NCBI GenBank assembly: GCA_958510875.1
Contig: OY294068.1
Span: 202,231,997-202,295,996, forward strand
Source: Endomychus coccineus
Lineage: Eukaryota; Arthropoda; Insecta; Coleoptera; Endomychidae
DNA: 64,000 bases
Direction: 5' to 3'
The position numbers and the translations under genes are program-made. The notes under the pieces are model-generated. The model was not told the origin of the DNA and searched no databases. It was given only the letters and a program-made list of their open reading frames with translations. Positions 47,680 to 58,692 of the stretch are shown here, one piece after another. Numbering within the stretch: the first letter of the stretch is position 1; each line of letters opens with the position of its first letter.

Positions 47680-48080
47680 TTCTCCATGCTAACAAGAGCC
47701 CAACTCTTTCCAACAGGAAAACCTCAAAATATCATCTGAATCAATAAATACCAACGATTGATAAGATAAGCTAAGTCTGGTAACGGCCTCAATATAAAGC
47801 ATTACAGTAGAGGACCTATCAATCAATCTATCAAAACAGAGATGGACAAGCCCGGAGCACTCAGAATGCTTGATTGGGTTCATTGTGCACCCCTTGATAT
47901 AAGAATCAGTCCAGCAGGTCTAAGGCACCTCAGAGTTGTCAGCTCTTTTGGAATGTACTCTTCAGAGTGGACGGCGAGATCAATATACACAAGCAGAATT
48001 CGTAGTGGCAGGTGTACTCAAAGTCTAACGAACAGTTTCGCAAAAGCAATAACAATTAGCGGATTTTTGGTGCTCCTCTT
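47680..48080 (-). pseudogene. 3' end of the non-LTR family seen at 16.4-17.2 kb
   Basis: The minus strand from about 47,937 reads ttagacctgctggactga, ending in LDLLD plus stop, then gtgcacaatgaacccaatca and gtgctccgggcttgt. This matches, block by block, 17,028-17,110 (GLLD stop, gtgcacaatggacacgatca, gtgctccggacttgt). Upstream coding (to about 48,080) is too decayed to align residue by residue. The open frame 47,842-48,084 (+) runs across it and is a shadow. Confidence 0.65.
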
Positions 48081-48654
48081 TTGAATGTTAAGAAGTATGG
48101 GCTGCTTCTATAAAAATATAGAGTTATTATTTTGTACCTGGCTATATCATTATTAGTAATATTATTCGAATTTGCATATATATTGTGTGAAATATTATGC
48201 TAATCTACTGATAAATATGTAATGCATAACGAACAATGATAAAATTCTTCTAAGATCCGTAACTACAAACAAGTTACCAAGTACAAAAGAACGATGACAT
48301 CAGTTGTGCATACGAAATGTTGGAAAATATAATTTGATAATCTGTATTACGTACACGCCCGTCGACGTGATTATTTGAACAGACCGGCGAGTTCAAGATC
48401 TTTGGAACATTCAAAATAACTCTTTCACAAACTTTGTGCCGGACATAATGTAGCTTATATGTTTAGAATTCATCAGTTAATCACAACGAATGGTTGGAAT
48501 GTGACAATCGTTTTCTATTTATTCATACAAATCTTAACATGTATCGAAGTTGAATGTTGAAGTGAGCAAATACGGTATGAGAAAAACAGCCTGTATATGA
48601 ATATTAAATCACTCAGTTTCAAATTTATTCGAATGTTATCCTTATGATTTAATT

Positions 48655-49598
48655 CAGTGATATTCAAAGTGGTCTATATCGACCCCAGGGGTCGACGATG
48701 ACCTGTAAGGGGTCCATGTCAGCAAAAAAAAATCATTTTCGCAAATTATAATATTAGTAGCGAAGAAGGGATTTTATAATGCACTATTTCATTCTATTCA
48801 ATCAGCATTACAATAGGAACTGATCGAAATAAAGCACTAACGAAGAACTTGAGGTTTACAGTATAGAAACCGAAATCAGCAATTCTGGCGTCAAAAAGAC
48901 ATATCTGTTACATATCCCGTATTATGAAATATCGCGAGAAAGTTTTTGATTGCTTTTGAATCCTCATATCTAGTGAAAAGGTTGCCATTCTCCTGACAAA
49001 AAAAAGGAATAGAATGGACATCACTAACCGAGGAAATTTTATAACGAAGTATCAATTGTAATTAAAACCTACAACTTTGATACTGTTTTTCTGCCCAATG
49101 GGCCCTGGTTATACTTCACTGTAGCTACCCTAGGGACAAGGCTATCTATGGATAGCATAGTGACAAGCCTTGTGGTGAGGACCCTAGCAGAAATCCTCAA
49201 GCAGGGGTAAACCTTTAGAAAAATCTGGCGCCCGAGGAATTAAAGTTTACCGCAGTAAGTAGTTTACCGAAAAAGTGACAAGGTACGTCATAAAATGTTG
49301 AAAATTTGTTATTAAAGCATCAGTTTCATCCCTCCCACTAAAAGTATTCAGGTTATGCTTAGTCATTTTATGTAACAGATACTAAATTTGTGGTTCATTT
49401 TAATTAGAAATTAATTATTAAATGTATAAAACTTAACATGTGTTCTTTTTGAGTTTTTCACACTACACTCCACTACAGTTAGAAATTTAAATCTTTAAAA
49501 GTGAGTAGCACTATACCAACTGTTAAAAGTACATTTGAACTTAATGAATTTGCATAAATTCAAGTGGTCTATGAAACGAAAAAGTACGGGGACCTCTG
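48655..49598. mobile_element. Non-autonomous hAT element with perfect 8-bp TSD
   Basis: Begins cagtgatattcaaagtggtc (48,655) and ends gtacggggacctctg (49,598), the end type of ZBED/GTF2IRD2-like hAT elements. Flanked by atttaatt on both sides (48,647-48,654; 49,599-49,606), an exact 8-bp duplication as hAT makes. 944 bp with no transposase. The middle, around 49,100-49,250 (ccctggttatacttcactgt ... aaatctggcgcccgagg), is less AT-rich and looks like inserted foreign sequence. Confidence 0.85.
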
Positions 49599-49869
49599 AT
49601 TTAATTGATCAACAATTCACGATTTGGTTTATTTTTCAAAAATACATTATGTACATCGTTAGCTACCATTACGTTATTTTCAATCACTGAAAAACAAGTT
49701 CAGCATCTGTGCGATCCTCATTTGATTTGGTTTTCTTAAACTTGCGAAAGTAGCAACTGTTAGTTCATGTATTGGTATTAACTGAGATGGTACTGCTCTT
49801 GATATAATATTCAGTGCACTCAATCAAAGACCCTCGTACACTATCCCCTGCTACGTTTTTCAGGAGGTA

Positions 49870-50400
49870 TTTGGATACACCGTTGCTCACCGAATCCTGA
49901 GATCTTTTTTACGCTTAGATCCTTTATATCATCGGCCGTGATGTCCCCGAACATAGCCAGGTTAACCTAGCTAAGATGAGCGCAGGACATTCAAAAAGAA
50001 AATGGATTGACGACTCCGCTTTGTTTCTCTCGCATCTCATACAGAAGGGAGTGTAGCTTTTCCTCACTGTATGTTTAATTTTCATCACATTTCCCGTCAC
50101 CTGTAAATATCTCGGAGACTATCCTGATGCTTTGTATACTCAGCGAGAATATCTCGCTTATCCTTTTTCTTTTCTTTTTTTTTGCGTAGAGGAGGGGAAA
50201 TCTTCCATAGACGCCTCCTCGCTTATCCTCAGACCTACCTCATTACCAAGCAGCGCTTTGGCAGTTCGGCAGCCGTCGATGCCTCTCCATACTGCGGGAT
50301 GCTGATCTCCCTGATGGTTCCGCAAGATCTGTATACTTCCGTTGTAGGGGATACCAGCAAAGGGTCTTGAGAACCGTCTCAACTGGGCCCCGCTTTGACA
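49870..50400 (-). pseudogene. Non-LTR RNase H C-terminal/zinc-knuckle relic
   Basis: From right to left: RFSRPFAGIPYNGSIQILRN and RGIDGCRTAKALLGNEVGLR (about 50,380-50,235), like the WxxxxGxxxAKxLL block that follows RNase H in relatives; then, across a small nested insertion, PFCMRCERNKAESSIHFLFE and CPALILARL (about 50,048-49,965), the C-rich tail with its ECPAL ending. Earlier catalytic parts are missing and there are frameshifts. It is the same kind of polyprotein tail as at 7.5, 13.3 and 16.7 kb but a different subfamily. Confidence 0.75.
50165..50217 (-). mobile_element. 53-bp 5'-truncated retroinsertion with 12-bp TSD
   Basis: Ctcgcttatcct occurs at 50,153-50,164 and 50,218-50,229. 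Between them lies, on the minus strand, ggcgtctatggaagatttcc then cctcctctacgc and an A-rich tail: the last about 35 bases of the family at 13.2 and 31.4 kb. It is nested in the RNase H relic. Confidence 0.85.
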
Positions 50401-50440
50401 AGTTCATGTAGGAACGGGAATAATAGTACATCTGGCAACA

Positions 50441-51289
50441 AGTTGTTACTGACTCAAAGGACTACGACAATCATTTTCTTGTACAGAAACACAGACGCCA
50501 ATCAAGTTGAATATTCTGAAACGATGTGAAGTTTCAGCTATCAGTTATTTGAGTTGAATAACAAATTAAACATCCACATCTAATTAGTTCATTTTACGTA
50601 ATGTTTCAAGTTTATGAAGCACTTCCAGATGGTAATCATCAGCTAAGAGGAAGGAATCGGTTCAACTAAAATTCCATTGATCCACGGTGTACATCGACCC
50701 CGATTTAGTTTAGTAATAATACCTACTTATATGGTTATTTATATGCAAGTACAACTGAATGAGCTAACTAAGTTGTTTTCTTCTAGGATCACTGAAAAAG
50801 TTCCATCTTTGTAAGTTCATGACCGTTGAAACGTTGACGTTTTCAGTGAAATGAGAGAATTTGTATTCAGGAACGATGCTGGTTTATGTTATTGTTGAAG
50901 AGATAGGCAGCCCACGTGCAAACCGCTCCGAAATATTGATATAATCTGACAGATAAGCAGCCCTTTGAGCTCAGTTCTACCAACACGCTACAGAGGACAC
51001 GTTTCTTGTTGTTTCTCGTCAACATTGCCATTACATTTATATACAATTAGACAACCTGAAATCGTTAAGCACTATAGTTAGGTACTAATTATTCATTTCA
51101 ATTCTTATAACACTAAAATCTATGAGCTACAAGTTATTTCTCGAGAACATAAATTTGAAAGGGATTGAAGCAATATCCGTAGCACGGATAGAAAAACTAT
51201 AATCTTAACTCTTATCTTATAATTGATATCTTCGATGAAAAAAATACCGAATTTATACAGAGCATAATGTATATTCAAATTTTATATTA
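50441..51289. other. AT-rich stretch, nothing recognised
   Basis: No feature recognised. Confidence 0.45.
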
Positions 51290-51412
51290 TATTCATATTA
51301 AGACATATAGAAATAAATTTTCTAAATTATGAAGATAACTTAGATAATTTGACATAGGATTATGAAAATAAATAAACGTAAAACATTGAACCCTAGGCAG
51401 GATTCGAACTAA
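51290..51412 (-). mobile_element. SINE copy 1 of the cluster (head truncated)
   Basis: Has the B box (gattcgaact, 51,401-51,410, complement) and body (ttatcttcataatt) but lacks the A-box half of the tRNA-like head. Confidence 0.7.
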
Positions 51413-51764
51413 AGTTCAATCGTTTTAAATTGAGTAGTGTCTATGAGTATTGCTATAGTTGGCAATTACTCTGACAGTACTCATTCAATAACAGCATCCC
51501 AGTTCCTATATATTTCAACAGAACTGACTAAGAAATGTTCTGGGGTAAGTATAAACAAGTTTAAGGTTTATTTGCCTAATTGGTTACAATTTCGTGTGAG
51601 TACATTAGGCGATATAGAATTAAATTTTCTGATTTATGAAGATAACTTGATAATTTAACATGGAATTATGGAGATGAATAAACATTGAACCATAGGCGGG
51701 ATTCGAACCCACATTTCCGGATGTCTATTCCAGCGTGTTTACCAATTACGCTACTTTGGTCCCG
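51413..51764 (-). mobile_element. SINE copy 2, tRNA-like head well preserved
   Basis: From 51,764 leftwards: acceptor-like gggacca, D arm gcgt/acgc around aattggtaa, anticodon-like stem ctgga/tccgg with loop atagaca, B box gggttcgaatc (complement of 51,700-51,710), acceptor partner tggttc. The class-II variable arm expected for the serine-type anticodon AGA is missing. The body runs on to caatttcgtg and a segment to 51,413 that recurs at 51,833-52,000. Confidence 0.82.
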
Positions 51765-51832
51765 TCAGAGCCTTATACTTTTCTAAATATAAACCTCTGA
51801 AAGGGTATTGGATTATTCACGCACATTCATCT

Positions 51833-52150
51833 AGTGTTCAATCGTTTTGAGTTTAGTATTGCTATGGTTGGCAATTACTCATTCAATGACAGCATCTCGT
51901 GTCTTATATATTTCAATAGAACTGACTGAGAAATGTTCTGGATAAATATAAACAAGTTCAAGATTTCTTTGCCTCATTGGTCACAATTTCGTGCAATAAG
52001 AGATATAAAATTAAATTTTCTGAATTATGAAGATAACTTAGAAAATTTAACATAGGATTAAAGAAATGAAAAAACGTAGAACATTGAACCATAGGCGGGA
52101 TTCGAACCCATATTTCTGTATGTCGTGTTTACCAATTACACGCTGGGCTA
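51833..52150 (-). mobile_element. SINE copy 3, tandem to copy 2
   Basis: Repeats the order of copy 2: head (B box complement gattcgaaccc near 52,099), body (ttatcttcataattcag) and the same 3' segment. The head lacks part of the anticodon arm. Confidence 0.75.
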
Positions 52151-52421
52151 GACATTCATGAATGTGGGGTTGAATTCCGCCTATGGTTCAATGTTTTAAT
52201 TCATTCATCTTCATAATTCAGACAATTTTATTCTATATGTACTATTGTACTTACACGAAATTGTGGCCAATTAGGCAAAGAAACCTTAAACTTATTATAT
52301 TTATATTTAAATTTTTATCTCTAGACGTAAGTTCCAGATTCGATCTGCCCTACTTTTATTTGTATTGTGAAATAAATTTTTATCCTCTCTCGATAAAGGT
52401 ATTATTATTATTATTATTAGA
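52139..52421 (+). mobile_element. SINE copy 4, opposite strand, with (ATT)n tail
   Basis: The head (cgctgggctagacattcatg, then ggggttgaattcc as B box near 52,166) faces copy 3 head to head. The body has tatggttcaatgtttt, cgaaattgtggccaattagg, then gttccagattcgatctgcc, and ends in (tat)n at 52,398-52,421. This copy shows the true 3' end of the family. Confidence 0.75.
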
Positions 52422-55400
52422 ACAGATGTAACCAAAAAGAATAAGAGAAGAAAACTATTAATTTGGACTGTATTAGTTTTTATAATGATGAACAAATATC
52501 AAATTCAGTGAAATTTGCTTCCACAATTTCAATGTTCATTACCATATGAGTACTACACAAGATTGAACACGTACAGCCAGCTGTAATGTCAAGATCAACT
52601 GAACAGAGATTTTTAAAAGGCGGGAGAGGCTTAAGACAATCGAGGGCTTCAATCAACTCTGGTCAAGCCAGAACTTCAATTAGTGCCAATCTCTGTTTGC
52701 AAATGTCATTTGAAGCTTGCCACTGGTAAACTGCACGCGCACATAGGTTTGTGACAACATGGTAATTTTGCATAAACGTTCGTTCTTCTCGAGAATTCCA
52801 ATTTCCTTTTTTACAAACTCTTTATCTTGCAACTGATTTCCCCCACGTAACTTGTCGAACACTCAACCTCTAACTGTATTTGAAATATAACTTTTTTTTA
52901 ATGACTTTATCACTTTAATAAAAAACTTATGCTTGAGGAATCAAATCAAAAATCTCACATTTTGGATGTTAACGTTTTCTCAATGGGAGCTGTTTTAATC
53001 GTTAATAAGTCAAAATCCACCATTGAGAAGTTTTCAAGTGATTTTGACCAAATGTATACATTTTATTCCAATCGAATTTCACACATCTTCAAGTTGAGCT
53101 CGATGGAATTTACCACACATACGGCATAGGCGATTCGTTCCACCCACAGGATATATCATTTCATTTTATTATTATTATTACTATTTTATGATAAAGTGTC
53201 CCATTGTATTCGAACCTTTCGACAACTAAAAAGTTCCTCATAAAGTTTTATTCACACTTCAATAGTAGAAGGATAATCTTCAAAAATCTGAATGGCGTTA
53301 GCGGAAGTCTTGACCAATGGATGTAAAAGTAACATTTTAAAAAAGACAAGTCGCGGTGAACCAAAATCGTAAACTTAGTCAACGCTGTTCCACTTCGAAA
53401 CAATTATTCGGATCTTCAGTTTTTCTCAACGTTACCAATCCAGTGTTTGAAATTATGTAGGAATACATCGATTTTATAGATTCATTTCAAATAAATAAAC
53501 ACATCAAAACCAGCGAGAAAGATCGTTGAAAAGCAGACCATATAACAAACAAATGAATTGTGATTATTGTAACGGTAATTTTATTTGCTAATCAGTATGA
53601 GAGGTACCTAGAGAAATTTGTATATCTTTGTTATTTGTTACAATATTCTTAAGCTGTAACCGTTCTTTTTTCCATGCGCCGTAAAATTTGTAAACGTTCT
53701 TGCAAGAAAAGTACGTTAAATATGGAAGAATCGTGACACAGAAAGATATAGATTATGATTGTACAAATAACTCACATATTTTACATCCATACTAGATTTC
53801 ATATGGAACAATTACTATTGTATTTTGTATTATTACACATTCTTACCATTTCATAGAGAGCTCTTCGATACTGGTACATTTGATATCAAGATTAATAATG
53901 CCGCATCTTACCTGAAAATAAAGAAAACAAGTTAATAACATGCTTGGAGGACAAATTAAATTTGATTACAGTCATAGAAACACAATTGCTAGATATGCCA
54001 TTACATATGTAATAAAATGGATGCCACAAACGGGTAAGATTTATTACGCTTTCTGTTGCCATATTCGCTTACAGTATGCTCGTAAAATCAAAGCTCCACT
54101 AATCATCACAGTAACGTCTTCTAGACAGTATTCGCTGCTGGGATTAGCAGGATTATCATTTCTGGAAAAATGGGTTTACATATTGGTGATTGATTCATAG
54201 TATTCGTTAATAAAGAATTCTCAAATTGGACAACGTGAATCAACAACGAACAAAACAATCAGAAAAAAGTTACAATTTGACTAGAAAAAATTTATAATCG
54301 ACGTTGTGATAGAATTGTTGAATAACTAACTAATAACTAACAATGGGATGGTATTCATAAATTGACAGTTATCTTGAATTCATAAATAATCATAAGTCTT
54401 CAATAAGTGGCAATAGAAAATTAAAATAACATTCGAACATGCTCATTGTGACGATTTGGTCAATCATTTACAAAATATTTTAATTGCTGATGAATTACAC
54501 TGAGCACCTGTTGAAATCAATAAATATACTGTGATTTGTAAGTTATTGTGATTGCAAATCGACATACCTATTAGTTTGGTCTTATATATTTTATAAATTT
54601 GTCAGACACATGTAATATTGTCTATGGTCAAATATACTTAGTTACTAGAAATATTCTCAAATGAAGCCTAATGATCACGTTCATACTCAAAAAGGTGATC
54701 ATTAGTAAAAAATTATGATAGGCATTTTCAGATGGTCCAATTTTAATCGCTTCAAACAATTTGAAAAAAGATACCATGTGTATCCTACAACAATAACAAA
54801 TGAAGCAGATGAAGAAAATTGTCGGTATGTGAAAAGAGAGGTGTATTGTTAAAAGATATATGTATTTTGCATCTAGATTAGTGTTTGAGTATTTAGCGCA
54901 ACAGATGCTGTCTTTACTATGCATGATTTTCACTATTTACAAATTTTAGCATAAAGAGAATAGGCTTGAACTTTACGACGATTTGCTTTTACAATAAGCG
55001 ATTTGCAACCATTTTTAAATGCATTGTATTTTAATAAGGCGGAGAACGTTTCAAAGTTTTACACCGTTTCACCACATGATTACCATATTCCGTGGACATT
55101 ATACATACATTTACCGAATACATTCCCATAAATTCCCGGAATTAATAATAAATAGCTTCCTATACACAGGCACGTCTCGCGAATTAGATACCGTCCCTTC
55201 GATAATATTCTGCGATACAATTTGTAGGTAAACTAAACTTTCCTTGATGACTAATTACGATGAATGGTAATATTAAAGTAGATAAAATATTAATTCCAAG
55301 TGTAAGTTGCATACAGTTTTCGAATGTGTTCATGGTAGGAACATTTTTTATAATATATAATGTGTTTCACCAAAAGGAACGTCCAAAGATATGTGGTAAA

Positions 55401-55789
55401 ATTAGCAGAATTATCAAATGACATTCACATATTTCCTCTAGATTTCAATCATCATGATGCACTGATGATTGCTCTTTTATGAATTACAAATAAATTAATT
55501 TTTATTCAGAATTTAATATTATAACTCAGTTCAAAATGCATTGGAGCTTTATTCGTGAAATGCAGAATCATCATATCACAACCCCTTCTATCTCCTTAAT
55601 GTTGAATTTCGAAAAATCTTCCTCAGTTAGTGCCTACGTCGTATGGGGAATCTTCCTGCCAAATTTCAAGTCTGTTGACTCTTGTTTCGGTGATTTCGTG
55701 ATGGATGAGTGAGGCATTGTCAGTGAGTGGTATTATTGTTATATAATATGGATATAACAATGATATAACAGTAATATAACAATACATAA
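52422..55789. other. 3.4 kb AT-rich stretch, nothing recognised
   Basis: An (ATT)n microsatellite lies at about 53,164-53,182. Open frames at 53,940-54,200 (+) and 54,628-54,933 (-, 101 codons, hydrophobic) show no family motifs. Confidence 0.4.
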
Positions 55790-56935
55790 AAGTCCATGGG
55801 GCCAGACGAAATTTCACCTGTCGTTCTCAAGGAATGTGCGCCTGAATTAACACCAGTTTTCTGCAGATTGTTTATACCCTCATAATACAAACTTGGTATG
55901 TTTCCTTCCAGCTGGAAGACAGCTAGAGTGCAACCAATTGCAAATGAAGAAACAAGACCCTTCCTGATAAATATAGACTTATATACCCATTGCACTATTA
56001 TCTGTGATTTCTAGAGTGATCAACATCGAGCTCATCAAATACCTAAAGAGCTACAAAATTGTGAATGACTTGCAATATGGCTTTCGACAGAGACCTGCTC
56101 ACCTGCGTAACATGTGTATGGCAAAAATCTATTTTAAAACATGGGGAATCTCTAGCTGTATCATTATATATCACCAAAGCATTTAACAGAGTCTGGTACC
56201 AAACCCTTCTTGTGAAACTTCCGTCATATGGTTTGCCGCCTCAACTTTGTCGCTCCATGTGGTGGTTAACAAAGTGTCCTTCGATACAAGGACTATCAAT
56301 TTTGGTGTTTCACAGGGATCTGTTTTGGTACCAACTTCGTTTCGGCTCTGAATCAACGATTTGCTGGAAGTGACCACCTGTCCCGTCCACAGCTTTGCAG
56401 ATGATGATACACTTCACACCGCGAGGAGTGAGACAGGGGCAGTTTGGCTCAATTAATGGAGAACTGGCAAAGATATTAAAATGAGGGTTTGGGAATCTAG
56501 TAGAGTTTCATGCAATCAAAACTCAAGCTTGCGTCTTCTCCAGGAAGGTGGATTCCACAATTCCTAATATAATGATGTCAGGTGAAACTATTCCTATGAA
56601 ATCTTCCATAACAATGTTCGGGATCACCACCAACAGCACCTTCTCATGGGACGATCATGTGAGTTGCATTTCGAATACCGCTTCACAAAAACTTGATTTC
56701 CTATTTCGTGTCAAGAGCTACTTCACACGTCAGTAGCTCTTCATAATCTACAAAGCACAGATTCGACTTGTCCCGAAGTACTATCACATGTTTGGAGTTC
56801 GGTTCCCAAATATACGCTGAAGCTCTTGGATTCTATCCAGAAGAGAGCTATTCGTTGGATTGATGATGTCACACTTACGAGTTTATTGACATCGTACAAA
56901 GGTGGGTGTAATGTGTTGGGATCGTACACGAAGGC
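55790..56935 (+). pseudogene. Jockey-like non-LTR RT, all motifs, degenerate
   Basis: Same family as 10.1-11.6 kb, on the plus strand. In order: KSMGPDEISPVVLKECAPEL (about 55,789-55,848); LGMFPSSWKTARVQPIA (about 55,892-55,942), fingers; VWQKSILKHGESLAVSLYIT with KAFNRVWY (56,116-56,205), where motif A has Tyr and Asn in place of both Asp of SLDISKAFDRVW; LLVKLPSYGLPPQLC; LLEVTTCPVHSFADD with catalytic FADD intact at 56,394-56,405; STIPNIMMSGETIPMKSSIT (56,551-56,610); SWDDHVSCISNTASQKLDFL; LLDSIQKRAIRWIDDVTLTS (about 56,823-56,884). At least five frame changes. It ends before the RYFHG and C-terminal blocks. RT enzyme for target-primed reverse transcription; not functional here. Confidence 0.85.
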
Positions 56936-57060
56936 ACTATTTCATTAACTGAGAGTTGTGGTTGAATATTTTTGAATGAATCTGATTCTTACACTTAACA
57001 ATATAATAACTACAAACTAGACTATAACGAACGAGTATATATTTGTTTTATTTGATGTTT

Positions 57061-57068
57061 GCTGGAAT
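57061..57068 (+). repeat. Target-site duplication of the P-like element, left
   Basis: Gctggaat immediately before the left TIR; the identical 8 bases follow the right TIR at 58,685-58,692. P elements make 8-bp duplications. Confidence 0.9.
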
Positions 57069-57101
57069 CATAGATAATTCTACTACCGTAGAATGAAATG
57101 T
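57069..57101 (+). repeat. P-like element left TIR
   Basis: Catagataattctactaccg, then tagaatgaaatgt. Partner at 58,652-58,684 differs at two positions. Confidence 0.92.
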
Positions 57102-57277
57102 CTTATGGAAGGGACCAAAACCGTCAAGTATTTACGCTTCCAAAGAAATCAATAGAAATTATAATGCGCATGCGTTTGTTATTGTTGTTCAATAGTAGCC
57201 ATGTTTAATTCATTTGTGGATTTTACTTGCTATTATACACGCTATTTCTACAATATTATTTTTGCATAATATTTATC

Positions 57278-58108
57278 ATGGGAAAACACGGTTGTGCTAT
57301 ACGCAATTGTCGGCCACTTCAGGACCATAAACGCTACAGATTTCCGAGCTGTATTTCATGGATTGAAAGAAACTGCGAAGAATATGAAACTTAGTGAGAA
57401 ACATTGTGTTCTTATTTTTGATGGAATGAGTCTTACACCATACCTGCAGTATAATGAAAATACGGACGAAGTCGATGGTTTCGAAGATTTTGGAAGTTAC
57501 AAAACCTCTAACATAGCTAATCATGTACAGGTAAACTATATGTGAATAAAAATAATTGAATTTCTCTCATTGACGCTCTTTCAGATTTTCATGCTGCAAG
57601 GTATTGAGGGAAAATGGAAACAACCAATTATTATGTATCAATTTATTAAAGGAGCAGCAAAGGCTGAAACCATTAAATGTTCAATTCAAAACATTGTACG
57701 ATCTTGCAGGGAAATTGGTTTCAATGTGGTGGCCACAATTTGCGATCAAGGTACAAATAATGTCAGTACGATAAACAAATTAGTGAAGGAAACGAAAGAC
57801 GAGTATGCAATGCAAGAGGAGGGAAAGAATTATATGACTTCATATTTGAAGTTGATGGACAAAAAATTATCCCATTGTATGATCCACCACATTTATTGAA
57901 AGGTGTGAGAAACAACCTCCTAACAAAAACCGTTTATTACACGCTAAACGGAACTTCAAAAAAAGCAAAATGGGAAGATATACAAAAGGCATGGCAACTG
58001 GATAATGTTAGTGGATACTTGAGAGCAATGCCAAAATTGACTGAGTTTCATGTAACTCCTAATAAAGTGAAGAAAATGAAGGTGTCAATATGTGCTCAAG
58101 TTTTGAGT
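57278..58108 (+). pseudogene. P-type (THAP9-like) transposase remnant
   Basis: ATG at 57,278 gives MGKHGCAIRNC and KRYRFPS, the C-x4-C and RFP parts of a THAP zinc finger that binds the element's ends; the C-x2-H half is missing and this frame stops at 57,392-57,394. A shifted frame carries LKETAKNMKLSEKHCVLIFD with the first catalytic Asp (compare D230 of Drosophila P transposase), then QYNENTDEVDGFEDFG and IANHVQ. A 54-bp intron follows (57,531-57,584, gt...ag, phase 0). Exon 2: GIEGKWKQPIIMYQFIKGAA, VVATICDQGTNN (second catalytic Asp). A frameshift near 57,830-57,842 leads to FEVDGQKIIPLYDPPHLLKG, then SKKAKWEDIQKAW and VKKMKVSICAQVLS, where homology stops (about 58,108). Most of the GTP-binding insertion, the catalytic Glu and the C-terminus are deleted. 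Confidence 0.92.
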
Positions 58109-58112
58109 AGAA

Positions 58113-58478
58113 TATTTAATTGTATTTATATGTATATTTTATATATTTCTGTTCTAACTCAGCAACATGTATATTTCATGTATTTTTGTTTTAATTAGTC
58201 TCGGTATTTAATTGTATTTATATGTATATTTTTTGTATTTTTGTTTTAACCCATTGTAATTAGTCTCGATATTTAATTGTATTTATATGTATATTTTATG
58301 TATTTCTGTTGTAACTCAGCAACATGTATATTTCATGTATTTTTGTTTTAATTAGTCTCGGTATTTAATTGTATTTATATGTATATTTTTTGTATTTTTG
58401 TTTTAACCCATTGTGATTAGTCTCGATATTTAATTGTATTTATATGTATATTTTATATATTTCTGTTCTAACTCTGTT
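58113..58478 (+). repeat. 157-bp tandem repeat, 2.3 units, in the P-like element
   Basis: Tatttaattgtatttatatg starts at 58,113, 58,205, 58,270, 58,362 and 58,427, so spacings alternate 92 and 65 bp: a two-part unit of 157 bp repeated 2.3 times. The long part has cagcaacatgtatatttcat; the short part has aacccattgt. Confidence 0.9.
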
Positions 58479-58651
58479 GTTGAATAAAAAATATTGGTAA
58501 AAACTATCGACTTTCATTTCCTACTTAAATTTTAGAAAACAAAATTTGCATTTATGTGCTGTGTAACTTCGAATTTCCCTCCAAACCATCATTTAGTACG
58601 CTTCCAATCCTCACGCAGCGCTCTTGTCGCGGTTTCGGTACCTAACATGGA

Positions 58652-58684
58652 ACATTTCATTCTTCGGTAGTAGAGTTATCTATG
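58652..58684 (-). repeat. P-like element right TIR
   Basis: Complement reads catagataactctactaccg, then aagaatgaaatgt. TSD gctggaat follows at 58,685-58,692. Confidence 0.92.
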
Positions 58685-58692
58685 GCTGGAAT

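Larger units (their letters stand above)
57069..58684 (+). mobile_element. P-element-like transposon, both ends intact, deleted
   Basis: 33-bp TIRs at 57,069-57,101 and 58,652-58,684 match at 31 of 33 positions; both start catagataa. The 8-bp TSD gctggaat is perfect. 1,616 bp, against about 2.9 kb for the canonical Drosophila P element. In order: left TIR, 5' leader, a THAP start ATG at 57,278, RNase H-fold coding, an AT-rich tandem repeat (58,113-58,478), right TIR. Ends usable by a transposase supplied elsewhere are plausible (inference); its own transposase is broken. Confidence 0.92.

Noticed and set aside
47842..48084. 80-codon plus-strand open frame as a gene
   Set aside because: It is antisense to the 3' end of a non-LTR element that matches 17.0 kb.
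51680..51770. A functional tRNA gene
   Set aside because: The head is tRNA-like with A and B boxes, but it is repeated several times with the same non-tRNA body and lacks the long variable arm expected for a serine anticodon; it is a SINE.
58113..58478. CRISPR-like array
   Set aside because: Units are long and adjoining, there are no unique spacers, and the context is a eukaryotic transposon.
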